This document shows, piece by piece, positions 12,519 through 24,236 of a DNA stretch of 64,000 bases. A program made the translations under genes and the position numbers. Numbering within the stretch: position 1 is the stretch's first letter; each line of letters begins with the position of its first letter. This DNA comes from Enoplosus armatus (Eukaryota > Chordata > Actinopteri > Centrarchiformes > Enoplosidae): positions 13,458,001 to 13,522,000 of the forward strand of contig NC_092186.1 in the NCBI RefSeq assembly GCF_043641665.1. Reading direction: 5' to 3'. Below the pieces are notes generated by a model that had not been told where the DNA came from, did no database searches, and saw only the letters and a program-made list of their open reading frames with translations.

Positions 12519-13426
12519 TCTGCTACTACAACCTGTGGAGTCCGCTGACTCTCTACAGTCAGTCAGATTTGGAGCTGCAGCAGGAATCAATAACATCAGA
12601 GAAACATTTACACCTCTAGTTCTTCTCACTGCTGCTGTACAGGGGATAACGCCTTCATTAGAACCCTCTACTACACCAGAAAATATGTTTGTGTAGTGTA
12701 GAAACACTACGTGTACATTGAGATTTCTTTAGCAAATCCTACTCTGTAGCAGTAACTCACTTTAAAACACATCTTTTTCAGCTATTCATTCACTGTCATT
12801 GTTTGGTTTAAATGTCTCCTTTTTTTCTCCCAGAAAATGTCTTTTTCTGTGTATTTTTCACCTGTTGTGAATGATACTGTACGCTACTATTAAATAATAA
12901 TGTCCTGTCCAAACCTTCTGGAAATGGAAGTCTGTATTAGAGAGGTTGATTAAATTATCACTTGGAAAGTGTAGCACCCTCTACTGGCTCTCCAGTTCTC
13001 TGCAATTGAAACTAAAGTAGATTGACAACTAAAGCATCATTTGGAAATGATTTCTCATTTAAGATTATGAATATGAATATGAATGACCGTAGACTTATGG
13101 ACTCAGGAAAACACACATATGTGCACAGAACATGCCAATGAATTTCTAAACCTGATGGCATTCTAAAAGCTATTCTCAAAATCCTCACAGGTAATTTATA
13201 CATATATACACACAACACACTGACGCACACATGCAAACACTCACACAATCTGTAACCAGCAAATGAAAAGTGTGAGCGCCGTTCAGCCTGCCAGTACTTA
13301 TAGACAGATAATGAATCTGTGGTAGAGAATTACAACACACTACCACTGCTCTCTCTTCATGCTGCTTTTGTCAGTCCTTAACATGGATAAGGTGCTTAGT
13401 GTTCCTTAAGAGGGAGAGAGAGACAG

Positions 13427-13453
13427 ACACACACACACACACACACACACACA
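13427..13453 (+). repeat. (AC)13 microsatellite between GA tracts
   Basis: AC tract flanked by agagagaga on the left and aagagagagag on the right. Confidence 0.93.
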
Positions 13454-14981
13454 AAGAGAGAGAGCGGGGAATCTGACACAGAGAGAATTACATTAGCAAA
13501 AGCATTTCAGGGCAGAAAATAGGATTGAATTAATCTTTATCAAACACAGCCAAGAGCTGAGGGATCACACGTTGGTTGAAGCCAGCCCAGCCTCAGAGTG
13601 GCTGGCCACTGCCCTCTCACTGCTATAATGACAAACTATACACACTGTAACAGATTAAACCAACTGCAGTGAGTATTTATTATTGACTATGTGATTGATT
13701 GATTTCATTCCTGTATACGTGCTACCGGGTTGGTGGGGTTCACTACACAGGGAAATAATATGACTGTCAGTATCTTTTGGTATTTGAATGCCACAAAATT
13801 ACAATTTTTTATGGTTGACAGCTTAACAGATACTAATTGGAGTGACCTGATGCAGGAGGCCACACTTGTATAGAACTCCAAGAAGGTTAAATCATTATTT
13901 GCAAAAACCTGTCTGGCTCAGGTACACAGATGTTTACCACAGGTGAATCTAGACTGGACCTGCCAGTTAAAGTGTTATTAGGTCAGAAAACAAGGAAGCA
14001 GTTGGGAGCCAGAGGTGACGGCTACTCCAGCTGTCACGGTAGTCTAGCCAGCCAGCATGGACTCTAAGGCTCTGTGGCCAGCAGCAGAGTAAACAATACT
14101 AATATAGACCGAGGGACTAGAGTCCCAAATTGTTTTAAAAAAGCTGCAGAGTTATACGAGAACATAATTAAGTTTTATTTTTCTAGGCATGTAACCCGAC
14201 CAGGAAGCCCTCATCACTGCTTCTATTCTTGGGTGTTTTATGAGTGGAGGTCCTGATAAAGTTCGATCTTTACCGCCATAAGTGGAAAGATGCAATTTTT
14301 CAAACCAATGTAAAATTGATATTCTGACAAACTGCTCAGTTTCTCTATAAACGTCTGTTCTGTTGTTATTAGTTTCTATTAGTCTCTCTTGAATATTACG
14401 AGAAAAAAACATTTTCTTATTTAATAGTCTTCTAATATGAGACTGACAACCCCCAACCCCCCTAAGAAATCTATAATGTTCTAATCAGTATAAATATGAT
14501 CATTAATAGAACCAATCAGCAGACCAGATAGCAGATTGGGGAGGGGGGTCAAATGGAGTGACAGCAGTGGAAAAGCCATTAATGCACTAAACCCCTACTT
14601 TATGACTAAATTAAATATTCATGCACATTCTACCCAAAACCCATTTGCCAACATTTCCTCCAGAATTTACTTTTCATATTTGCTGATTGTTATCACAGAG
14701 AAAAGAGAGAGTGAGGAAGTAGAAGGAGAGAAGAGGCAGAGGAGCCATCAGGGAAGGGGAGGGGGGGAGTAACTAAAATTCATTTTGTAGCTCATTTCAA
14801 ATTAATTTAAAGCCAATATGGCTAAATTACACTGCCACAGCCACCATCCAACTACTAGCACAGTTTTCAGTTTTTTAAAGAAAGAATTTGATGTAGCTGT
14901 GGGATGGGAATACTATTAAAGTGAACCTCCATTAGCAGGGAAATATATTGTGCGGAAAGGTTTATTTCCAGACAATGCTCT

Positions 14982-15064
14982 ATAATAATAATAATAATAA
15001 CAATAATAATAATAATTATTATTATTGTTAGTAGTAGTAGTAGTAGTAGTGTTAATAATAGTAG
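14982..15064 (+). repeat. Compound trinucleotide repeat (TAA/ATT/TAG)
   Basis: AAT units, then an ATT run with inverted symmetry to them, then seven GTA units, then degenerate AAT units. The AAT and ATT runs can fold on each other. Confidence 0.93.
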
Positions 15065-15326
15065 TCTTAAGTTATTCTATCTATTGACCGCTATCACCAT
15101 GATCTAGTACAAACTACAAACGTACACTGAATCCCACATTGAAACTACTTTTTTGGTCACTTGGTGGAAGCGGAAATGAGCTATAAACACAACATTGACA
15201 TATACCTTTTAAGTTGATATGGCAAACTTAGTTAGAAAAGTTGCCTATTTACACAACTAGCAGATAGGGAACATTAGCAACATTAGCATTCATTTGGAGT
15301 CATGTGTCTGGCCACCAGCAAATATA

Positions 15327-15544
15327 CAGTGCATCCGGAAAGTATTCACAGCGCTTCACTTTTTCCACATTTTGTTATGTTGCAGCCTTATACCAAAATG
15401 GATTAAATTCATTTTTTTCCTCAAAATTCTACACACAACACCCCATAATGACAACGTGAAAATTTTTTTTTTGAGATTTTTGCAAATTTATTAAAAATAA
15501 AAAACCTGAGAAATCACATGTACATAAGTATTCACAGCCTTTGC
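15327..15544 (+). repeat. Left terminal inverted repeat of the Tc1 element
   Basis: About 218 bp that pair with 16747-16963 in inverted orientation, with roughly a dozen differences, several of them in an A/T-rich run near 15470. The transposase stop codon abuts its inner edge. Outer and inner direct-repeat cores lie 186 bp apart. Confidence 0.93.
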
Positions 15545-16585
15545 TCAATACTTTGTTGATGCACCTTTGGCAGCAATTACAGCCTCAAGTCTTTTTGAAT
15601 ATGATGCCACAAGCTTGGCACACCTATCTTTGGGCAGTTTCACCCATTCCTCTTTGCAGCACCTCTCAAGCTCCATCAGGTTGGATGGGAAGCGTCGGTG
15701 CACAGCCATTTTCAGATCTCTCCAGAGATGTTCAATCGGATTCAAGTCTGGGCTCTGGCTGGGCCACTCAAGGACATTCACAGAGTTGTCCTGAAGCCAC
15801 TCCTTTGATATCTTGGCTGTGTGCTTAGGGTCGTTGTCCTGCTGAAAGATAAACCGTCGCCCCAGTCTGAGGTCAAGAGCGCTCTGGAGCAGGTTTTCAT
15901 CCAGGATGTCTCTGTACTTTGCTGCATTCATCTTTCCCTCTATCCTGACTAGTCTCCCAGTTCCTGCCGCTGAAAAACATCCCCACAGCATGATGCTGCC
16001 ACCACCATGCTTCACTGTAGGGATGGTATTGGCCTGGTGATGAGCGGTGCCTGGTTTCCTCCAAACGTGACGCCTGGCATTCACACCAAAGAGTTCAATC
16101 TTTGTCTCATCAGACCAGAGAATTTTGTTTCTCATGGTCTGAGAGTCCTTCAGGTGCCTTTTGGCAAACTCCAGGCGGGCTGCTATGTGCCTTTTACTAA
16201 GGAGTGGCTTCCGTCTGGCCACTCTACCATACAGGCCTGATTGGTGGATTGCTGCAGAGATGGTTGTCCTTCTGGAAGGTTCTCCTCTCTCCACAGAGGA
16301 ACTCTGGAGCTCTGACAGAGTGACCATCGGGTTCTTGGTCACCTCCCTGACTAAGGCCCTTCTCCCCCGATTACTCAGTTTAGATGGCCGGCCAGCTCTA
16401 GGAAGAGTCCTGGTGGTTCCGAACTTCTTCCACTTACGGATGATGGAGGCCACTGTGCTCATTGGGACCTTCAAAGCAGCAGAAATTTTTCTGTAACCTT
16501 CCCCAGATTTGTGCCTCGAGACAATCCTGTCTCGGAGGTCTACAGACAATTCCTTTGACTTCATGCTTGGTTTGTGCTCTGACAT
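15545..16585 (-). CDS. Tc1 family transposase, intact DD34E open reading frame
   Basis: This 346-codon open frame encodes a cut-and-paste transposase that would bind the terminal repeats and move the element into TA sites in the nucleus. Seen: an N-terminal paired-like helix-turn-helix region (about 8-60), a GRPS AT-hook-like motif (66-69), a second helix-turn-helix (about 75-125), LWSDETK with catalytic D159, a glycine-rich box KHGGGSIMLWGC (192-203), FQQDNDPKH with D250, and SPDLNPIEHLW with E285. The second Asp and Glu are separated by 34 residues, the Tc1 signature. The C-terminus STKY is followed by TGA directly next to the left inverted repeat. The likely true start is Met8 (position 16564). 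It gives 339 residues, like the 340 of Sleeping Beauty, and lies better downstream of the TATA box at 16604-16612. I see no frameshift or stop. Activity cannot be judged from sequence alone. Confidence 0.95.
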   Translation of the reverse strand: MSEHKPSMKSKELSVDLRDRIVSRHKSGEGYRKISAALKVPMSTVASIIRKWKKFGTTRTLPRAGRPSKLSNRGRRALVREVTKNPMVTLSELQSSSVERGEPSRRTTISAAIHQSGLYGRVARRKPLLSKRHIAARLEFAKRHLKDSQTMRNKILWSDETKIELFGVNARRHVWRKPGTAHHQANTIPTVKHGGGSIMLWGCFSAAGTGRLVRIEGKMNAAKYRDILDENLLQSALDLRLGRRFIFQQDNDPKHTAKISKEWLQDNSVNVLEWPSQSPDLNPIEHLWRDLKMAVHRRFPSNLMELERCCKEEWVKLPKDRCAKLVASYSKRLEAVIAAKGASTKY

Positions 16586-16603
16586 GCACTGTCAACTGTG
16601 GGA

Positions 16604-16612
16604 CCTTATATA
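16604..16612 (-). promoter_or_regulatory. Probable TATA box of the transposase gene
   Basis: The minus strand reads TATATAAGG here, between the right inverted repeat and the transposase. Transcription starting 25-30 bp further on would begin close to the first ATG (16585), which makes the second in-frame ATG at 16564 the more plausible translation start. Inferred from position and consensus only. Confidence 0.6.
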
Positions 16613-16746
16613 GACAGGTGTGTGCCTTTCCAAATCATGTCCAATCAACTGAATTTACCACAGGTGGACTCCAATTAAGCTGCAGAAACATCTCAAGGAT
16701 GATCAGTGGAAACAGGATGCACCTGAGCTCAATTTTGAGCTTCATG

Positions 16747-16963
16747 GCAAAGGCTGTGAATACTTATGTACATGTGATTTCTTAGTTTTTTATTTTTAAT
16801 AAATTTGCAAAAATTTCAAAAAAACTTTTTTCACATTGTCATTATGGGGTGTTGTGTGTAGAATTTTGAGGAAAAAAATTAATTTAATCCATTTTGGAAT
16901 AAGGGTGTAACATAACAAAATGTGGAAAAAGTGAAGCGCCGTGAATACTTTCCGGATGCACTG
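16747..16963 (-). repeat. Right terminal inverted repeat of the Tc1 element
   Basis: About 217 bp, inverted copy of 15327-15544. It ends GATGCACTG just before the flanking TA. The transposase leader lies between its inner edge and the start codon. Confidence 0.93.
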
Positions 16964-19019
16964 TATGTCCAATATTTACCCTCCTTTTCACTCTGTTTTG
17001 GTTTCCACCAACTCCTGAAGGAAATATCTGGCTCTTTAGCTGCTAAATGCTCCACTATGTTAATCGGCTAGTCACTAACTGTCTGTCTGCCGTTTGGTGA
17101 TGGACAGGCAGTGTGCAGTGGGTTTTTAGAGCTTTTTTGCTGATAAGGGCTGTCTGCTGCGGCAGAAAACGAAACAAGTTGTCATAATCCATTGTCAATA
17201 TAAAAATCATGATTACAGAATAAACATTGCTTAATATGAGTATGTTGGGTTACTGTCCTTTTGTCTAAATGCAACGTTGTCATACAGTTTGCTAAGTGCA
17301 TTAATTATTGCTGTGTGTTGTGATCCTGGTTTTATTCTCCTGCTCTCTTGATGAGATCACATACAGGAAACAAGCATCTGCATCCAGTCCCCACTGCTAT
17401 CCATAACACACTCAGACACACACACACAAACATCCCCCTATCATATATCCAGGGTCAGGGCAAGGGTCGATGGTTGATGGGGTTGTGAGTGCGAATATCG
17501 TTGTCAACAGCCTGACTCATCTTCCATCTTCCTCCTCTCATCTCATCTCTGCTGTCTACCTCATCTGGCATCTCATCTGAGTCACTACTTTCACTGCTGT
17601 GTATGCTCACACAGCTAAAACCCCACCACTACCACACACACACACACGCACACACAGTGCCTGGGCTGATCTGTAGCACCCCAGTCTGTGTGTCGAGCTG
17701 CATCTTAGTCATCGTCCCTTGGCAACAAAGGGGGGGAGTGAGGTAAGAATGATCTAATGGGATGAGCTTTTTAGGTTACATTTGGGTGTGGCTGTCTAGC
17801 TCACTAAGATCAAGTACATCATAATGTCAGACGAAAGTGTTCAGGATGTAAGGCTTCCTAAAACCACATAATGTAATGGTTCAAGATCTACAAATTTTCA
17901 TAAGAATACAATAATGTCTTTAACTAATATATGTAAAAATGTAGCACAACAAAGATTAGACCTAGAGATATCAATATTTGTTGGACTTGAGGAAAACTAT
18001 AGCATGTGAAAGTAGACAAAAATCACTATTAGTTTGGTTCTGTAGGAAAATGTCTACTTGCCAGTAGAAATGTGACCGTGTCTCCACTTGCATGACAGTG
18101 TAAGGTAATGTGTGTTGTGGTGCTGAGAGGAGGAGTGAGAGGATGGGAGCAGAGGGGATGGAGAGCAGGACTTTGTTGCGTGACCAGGAGCCCTTGGTTA
18201 AAAATACAACAAACCAAATAAAAGATTTATTCCTTCTGAGAGCGGAGAGCAGCTTCCTCTTGAGCGAGAGGGAGAGGACAGCCACGGCCACCTGCACAGG
18301 GCACACAGTCGTCTCTGCTCATGCCGTTATTGCACTCTCTCTAACACTGTGGACTGCAGTGATCTGATAATGTGCAGGCATGTACAGATAATACATGTAG
18401 CTGATGTTGACATATGAATATGCATGCATACAGTCAAACACACGCACACTGTATGCAAATGGTCATACAGGCACGAACCAAGTCAAGTGAAGCTTGACTC
18501 CATGCCAATGCCTTTTCTCAAAGCAGTTAAAAAACATGATTCAATTCCATCTTGATTTCATTAAATATTCATGAAGACCAATTAAAAGAGCAGCTAAACT
18601 GGCCATGAGGACCCTTTTCTCCATCTTTCTGTCATAGATAGTCTTTCAGGTCGCCTGTTTTTTGAACAAAGACCCCATGGGTCTAGACTGTATGACCATG
18701 GCACCCCACTTGTCTCTTTTCCAGTATTAAAACTTCCACTTTGAAGGCAATAACTTGAATGAGCTGGCCAATAACTGCCCAGCACAGTGTTGTAACAAAA
18801 TGTCTGCATAGGGCATACTCGCTTGGGTGTGGCCTCACTAATGTGGGTTTGCTATCAATGTTCAACTGACAGTGTGCAAGTTTGACAAGTGCAATACTAC
18901 CGATGGCTTTACGCACTAAAACACAGTTACTGTACATAAAATTCTGTGAAGGTATGGGGTTTTTCCAAAAAGCCCTAGGTTACCCCAGATCTGAAGATCC
19001 TGCAGTGTGACTAATGGCT

Positions 19020-20010
19020 TTCATGTCGGGAGACATTAAAGAACTTCAGAAAACACAGAAGAAGCAGAAGAGGAAGATCAAGCAGATCAGGGTATAATAC
19101 AGAAGAGCAATGACTACCTCAACAAGAAGACTGTGGTCAGGCTGCAGCGGGGGGGGGGGGGGGGGGGGCATATGAGGATATGGATATGAGGTACCCAACG
19201 ACAGGCAGTCAACGTGGATGTAAACTGGGCCAGAGTTCTGAATTTGTTCAACAGATGTGGCTCAATCACTCAGGCACCCAACACATCTCCTGCTCAAGTC
19301 TTGGCCTCACTCTTCCTCACGGCACTCACCAATGCCCACCTGTCCATTGCAAACAATGGGGTAAGAAGGCAGCTGAATATGGGCAGTGCGTAGAAGGTGG
19401 CATGAATTCCAGAGTCAAGACCTGTGAGAGTGTGTGTGGTGATCAAAAGCAGACTCCAATATGTGAGGCGACAGGACTGCGTGCCTGACATGGTGGTTTT
19501 TAGCTCCACACAGGACTGCCCTTGTTCCATCGCTTTCATCCTCTACACATCACATCTCAGAAATCTGTCACAGTACTTGTGGACTACCGGTGCCCCTCTG
19601 GGGGGTCAGGATATCCCTGGGCTGACCAAAATGCCCCTCTCTTTAGCCTGGTGGTGATCAGCTGAAAACTCATCTGATCCCTCAAGTCTGTGTGCCTAAG
19701 AGGGTCAGCTGATCATTGACCTATGGCTTGAGGAGTTTAATACCTAGTACTCTTATGAAATACATTATGCTCAGATTGGGTGTGCTGTTTGCACACATTA
19801 CCACTTCCCCACAATGAGTTTATTAGATGACCAGAAGATCTGAACAGCTCGGAGCTCAAAGCCTTCCCCTGTGCTACACGCAGTCCCATTGAGGTGACCT
19901 TCTCATTCACTGGACAAACTCAATCCCTGTTAAGATGTTTGGTATCAGAGCCAGCACCACCTGTAGAATAAGCTGTTAAACTGTTCAGTCCAAGAAGGCC
20001 TCTGCCTGTG
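19020..20010 (+). pseudogene. Possible decayed LINE remnant
   Basis: This is a weak call. One plus-strand frame near 19500-19600 reads SSTQDCPCSIAFILYTSHLR, which resembles the GxPQGCVLSPLLFxLYTxDLR region of fish Rex-type reverse transcriptases. Near 19830-19870, gatctgaacagctcggagct resembles a later part of the same kind of element. Frames are broken and a 20-base poly-G run interrupts the segment. A chance resemblance is possible. Confidence 0.32.
19149..19168 (+). repeat. Poly-G run of 20
   Basis: Twenty consecutive G. Such runs are prone to sequencing and assembly length error. Confidence 0.95.
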
Positions 20011-22924
20011 TCTGCGGGTCAATGGACATTGCACCAGATGCCTATGCATCTCTTTGAGGCTCATGCTGTTTTTTCGTGGACACAGGGTATTTGCCTATCA
20101 GCCACTAGGTCTGGCTCCAGAAGAGGGCCTGTGTCTCCCTGGTCTACATTCTAGACATGACTGTTTCTTCTATAAGAACAAGAGCAGTACTGCAGCATGG
20201 AGCCATACCAGTCCAAGTGTGAGAAGCAATACTGTATTTAGAAACTGGACATTTTAACAGCTAAAGAAACATTGTTCACCTAACACTGATTATTGGTGAG
20301 GTTTGTGGGTTTGGCTTAAAACTGCTGCCAATTAACTTAACTGCAACTGTCCAACTGTTTATATACTGCTGAGTTCTAGTTTTACCATCTACTCTGCATG
20401 TTGTCATGCCTTCTGTTCATCATATCTATCAGGCAGTACTGTGCATAGCACTGACTGTTAAACAATGAGTGTGTGCCTCTGCATGACTGTGCATGTGTGC
20501 GTGCATGTGTATACATAAGTGCACAAATGGGTAACCTAAGAGCCCCTGCTGAGTCAAGAGTTTCCTCTGTGACCTGGCAAAGAATCAATGACAGCGTCTT
20601 GACACAGGCGACCAATCAATGACTTGAGGACACTGATAGCATACTTGATACCTCAACACACGACTGCACTCATACACACACAGAAGGACTCTGTCCTATC
20701 ATCATTTCCCCATTGGGCTGTGATTGACCCCTGCCTGATGGAGTGCAGGTGTAGTGACCTGGTATTTACCAGCGAAAGCTGAATCAATGCCCTCACAGCA
20801 GCAGACACACAGTGAGGACAACCCCACAGCACTACTGAGCAGAGATCAAGGTCTGGCTGTTACTGGGGAAGATCATTACTCATTTAAAACAGATCATACT
20901 CGACAGCATCTGTTTTCTGGACTAGATCACATTTTACAATTCTATAAAACAATGGGAGCTTCTTTAGGATTGTTCTTTTCTTAAAGGTCTACTGAATATA
21001 GTTAGTGTGAAAAAAGTAATTCATGTGAACTGTCTCTTTGATCATGTCGTATTGTCAGTGGAGCAAATGTGTGAATGAATAGTGGTCTACTACTGGTCTT
21101 GGATCACAGTAAAAAACAGCAGCCACGGTGTCCTTCATCAACAAGTTCAAGAGAGCAGCCTTTCCAGTATATTACAGTGTGCCGTCTCTTCTGCTGTGTG
21201 TTAAAATGTTTTATCTTTAGGAACACTCCAATGCCAGTCGTATAGTACAAAATCCACCTTGGTTTTATAGTCTTATATTTCCATCATTTTCTGTCTTCGG
21301 TCTTCAATCAACTGTGAGAGGAGATGGAAAATGGAACTGAGATTCTTCCATATGGGACTTGGAAGTCCTTTCAGAAATGTCAACAAACTTTCAAAGTTTT
21401 GCGACTGAAACCAAAACTTGTGCTCCTGCACAACAGTGAACTTGAATATTGACTTGCCGATCTCCCTGTCTTCACACCAACCCTATTGGAGTATCAATAA
21501 ACAAGACGTAAGGTTGAAAAGTTCACCCATCTTTCCTCGGGGCCTAATTGGAGCTGAAGGTCAGGAGATGTGTATGTTCCTATTGGTTTATTGCCTTTAT
21601 GGATCCAACAAGAGTGGTGGATGTGTATGTGTGCAAGCCGTGGAACAATTCTCCTCTCTTGTGTCTTGCTGCCTTTTTCCATTTCAAAACCTGCTTTTTT
21701 TTATGATATCCCCCAAAACAAATTCAAATGTCTGTTATCTTCAAGTAACCAGACAGTGAGAGACATATTAGAAAAGAAATGAAACAAAATGCTGTGTGAC
21801 TAAAGCATTTTCTCCAGCACAACTTTTCCATTTAGCAGAGTTCAATCAGGTATCGGGATGGAGTGCTGAATAGTTCTTTAAAGCTGAAGCAGGCTGGACT
21901 GCTGTGTTACTGGTAATTAAGCGGGACAATAATTAGCTGCCAGTGGAGGAGAGGAAGGGAGGGGGAAAAGAGTTTGAGGGAGATGCACTGAAACAAATGC
22001 AGCAAACAAAAACAACCCACACACACACACACAATTAAACTGCAAGATGTGTGTATCTCTTCCCTATGTCAAAACAGCCAACACCCTCTCCAGATGTTGA
22101 TGTGTGAACCATATGGATGCACTGTTTGGTGTCTGGTAACTTCTAATCACAGCTTAGAATGAGAGTGAAACTGAGAAAAAACAGGGAGGATGACAAGCAG
22201 GGAGACATAGTGGGATATGAAATGACTAAATGAAAAGAAGATCGGGCAGGACGATGTTCAAAGGACACTCATTTGAAGAGGACAAACTCACAGGACGAAA
22301 CTGTGCTCACATGCAGCACTGAGTGTGTCAGTGAAGGAGAGAGAGGAAGTTATGTTGTACAGTATGCCTCCCTCCCTCTCTTTCTCTGTCATGAAAGGGT
22401 CAACTTGCTGCCAATGCCGTGTGACTTGGAACCTAAAAATCAATTTAACATCGGAGCTAAACAAGGCTGCATTGACCATCATGGGTACCTGGCTTATGGC
22501 CAGTTCCATTAGCTGTGCGAGTATGTGTGTTTGTGAACCTGGTCAAGAGGTTGAGTAGTGCTGTTGTGGAGCATGTCCGGTCTACTCCTGTATAACCTGT
22601 CTAATACAGCAAGACAGGGATAGCAGCTCGAATGAGATCTAATACGTGGCATTGCCTTTCTGCTGATTGCTGGGAATCTTGAGGCCTGTGTGTTTCCCAA
22701 GGCAGCCAAACAACCGAGCTATCAGTTTCATTTGGACAAGTATAGCAGGCTGGCAGGCAGAATGGAGACAGGTAGACGGTACGTAGAGGAGAAGAGACAC
22801 GGAAAATAAAAGCAGCACCTTCAGAAGTTGTTCATAAAATAAGCTGCTAGATAAAAATCCCATCACATTAAGTTTATTTCTGCAGCATTCCTACACTAGA
22901 TGGGATAAGTTAACCCTTCCATAC

Positions 22925-23420
22925 ACTGTGTCTGCCCTGAGGTCTCCCCAGTTCGACATACCTGGATTACGTTCAAGGGAGGCTTCCAAGCAGTATCCTG
23001 ATCAGCTGCCAACCATCTCAAATGGCTTCTTTCAATCCAAAGTTCCCTCTGAATATCTCTCACCCTGTCCCAACATGCTCAATAGCAAATTAAACAAATT
23101 TCAGCTGCTTGTTCCCATGATCTTGCTATTTTGGTGGCTATCTGAGGCTTGTGACTACAGATGAAGGTTGGAAAGTTAAGTGACTGGTTCATCAGAATTT
23201 CACCTTCAGACTCAGATCCCTTTCATTATGACAGCCTGGTTGATTGTCTGCATGACTACACAGACACTGCACCAATCAGCCTGTTGGGTAGCCACTCACA
23301 CTCAACCCAAGGAAGGATATCTAGTGTTTTCTTGGAGAAAACCACAGGCTTGGACTTGAAGATGCTGGCCACCATTCCAGCTGCTTCACAGTCAGCTTCC
23401 CAAGTACACACTGGAAATTA
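22925..23420 (-). pseudogene. LINE reverse-transcriptase 3' region remnant
   Basis: Read on the minus strand, the segment near 23400 translates as WEADCEAAGMVASIFKSK, resembling the W..NCEAAGMRISTSKSE segment that follows the reverse-transcriptase core in a common fish non-LTR retrotransposon. The rest of the segment keeps the order of that element down to its GHLVRMP-like region (plus-strand words such as catctcaaatggcttctttc and gatcagctgccaaccatctc). Stops and indels break the frame, so it is dead. The element's clade name is uncertain. Confidence 0.68.
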
Positions 23421-23640
23421 TACTTAATAAAGCCAGCAGGACAAATGCTGAGTTACCCCATCATTGGCAAGGAGCAGACATGCAATCTTTTGGACAATAA
23501 ACTCGACACTCTCAACTCCTTGGCTGCACATCATAGTGTGTCTATGATAATTACATAATTGATGACACGGCATTGCCAGAGCCCAACATTCAATAGGAAT
23601 GTTATTGTGAGGCTGAAGAGCTGGTCCACCTTTCTACGAC

Positions 23641-24236
23641 CAGATGCATAAAACTTTGTGTAGATTTATGACTAAAACTGTGTGTACACACAAAAACAGA
23701 AACATTCGTTTTGTCAGATTTATAAAGCTGTGCGTATGCATGGTTCTGTTTCATAAATCTCAATCATTGTGGAGCTGGATGCACGTGCACAAGCCCAATT
23801 TCCACTCCCACATTTCGTCATAATGTAGAAACGCGCTTAATCATCCATTTGCATGCCGATACTTCTGACCATGAGAGAGACAATGAAAAGATGGAGGAAG
23901 AAGTGCAGTTCCAACAGTGCCAGAGCAGCTTATGCGTGACCATTACGCACAGTTTGGGATATTTATAGCGCGTAATTATAAATGAGAAAATGTAGCATCA
24001 TAAGTAAGTAATTAAAATGAAGTTTATAAAACTGCCTTTTGTAAGGTTACGTCTCCCACCTTATATTTCTTCTTCAACTTATCATTTCATCCCCATCTGG
24101 CTCTAGAAAACTGTGTGTAAGCCTGGTCTGAAGTGTAAGGTGCTCATTCTCACTGCACATTCTTCTTTTATGAATACCAGTTTATGTGTGGGAAATGGAG
24201 TATGCATGGTTTCTGTGCGTATACATTTGGCCCCAG
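23641..24236. mobile_element. Non-autonomous DNA transposon, Harbinger-like
   Basis: The left part reads cagatgcataaaactttgtg, then cagatttataaagctgtgcg and gtatgcatggttctg. The right part reads ttatgtgtgggaaatgg, then gtatgcatggtttctgtgcg before ending at gtatacatttggcccc. The repeated tttataaa...gtgcgtatgca words in both halves are typical of a teleost repeat that I remember as PIF/Harbinger-related. No transposase is present. Superfamily assignment is uncertain. Confidence 0.6.

Larger units (their letters stand above)
15327..16963 (-). mobile_element. Full-length Tc1/mariner DNA transposon (IR/DR type)
   Basis: The element is 1,637 bp, begins CAGTGCATCCGG and ends with the reverse complement. 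It is flanked on both sides by TA (15325-15326 and 16964-16965), the target-site duplication of Tc1/mariner. Terminal inverted repeats are about 218 bp. Each holds two copies of a core resembling aagtattcacagc: the outer at 15340-15356 with the inner at 15526-15542, mirrored at 16935-16950 and 16750-16765. This is the inverted-repeat/direct-repeat layout of Sleeping Beauty-like fish transposons. One uninterrupted transposase gene fills the middle on the minus strand. It lies inside an agbl4 intron in the same transcriptional orientation as the host gene. The subfamily resembles fish Tc1 elements of the Passport/Tdr kind, but I cannot name it with certainty. Confidence 0.96.

Noticed and set aside
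14152..14412. 86-codon minus-strand frame with ordinary amino-acid composition
   Set aside because: No similarity that I recognise and no splice or start context. It may be a repeat-derived frame.
15541..16785. Plus-strand open frames inside the Tc1 element
   Set aside because: They are antisense shadows of the transposase on the minus strand.
19180..19488. Cysteine-rich 102-codon frame (CPPVHCKQWG...CESVCG) suggesting a secreted domain
   Set aside because: There is no signal peptide, no spacing typical of a known cysteine-rich domain, and it lies in what may be a decayed LINE segment.
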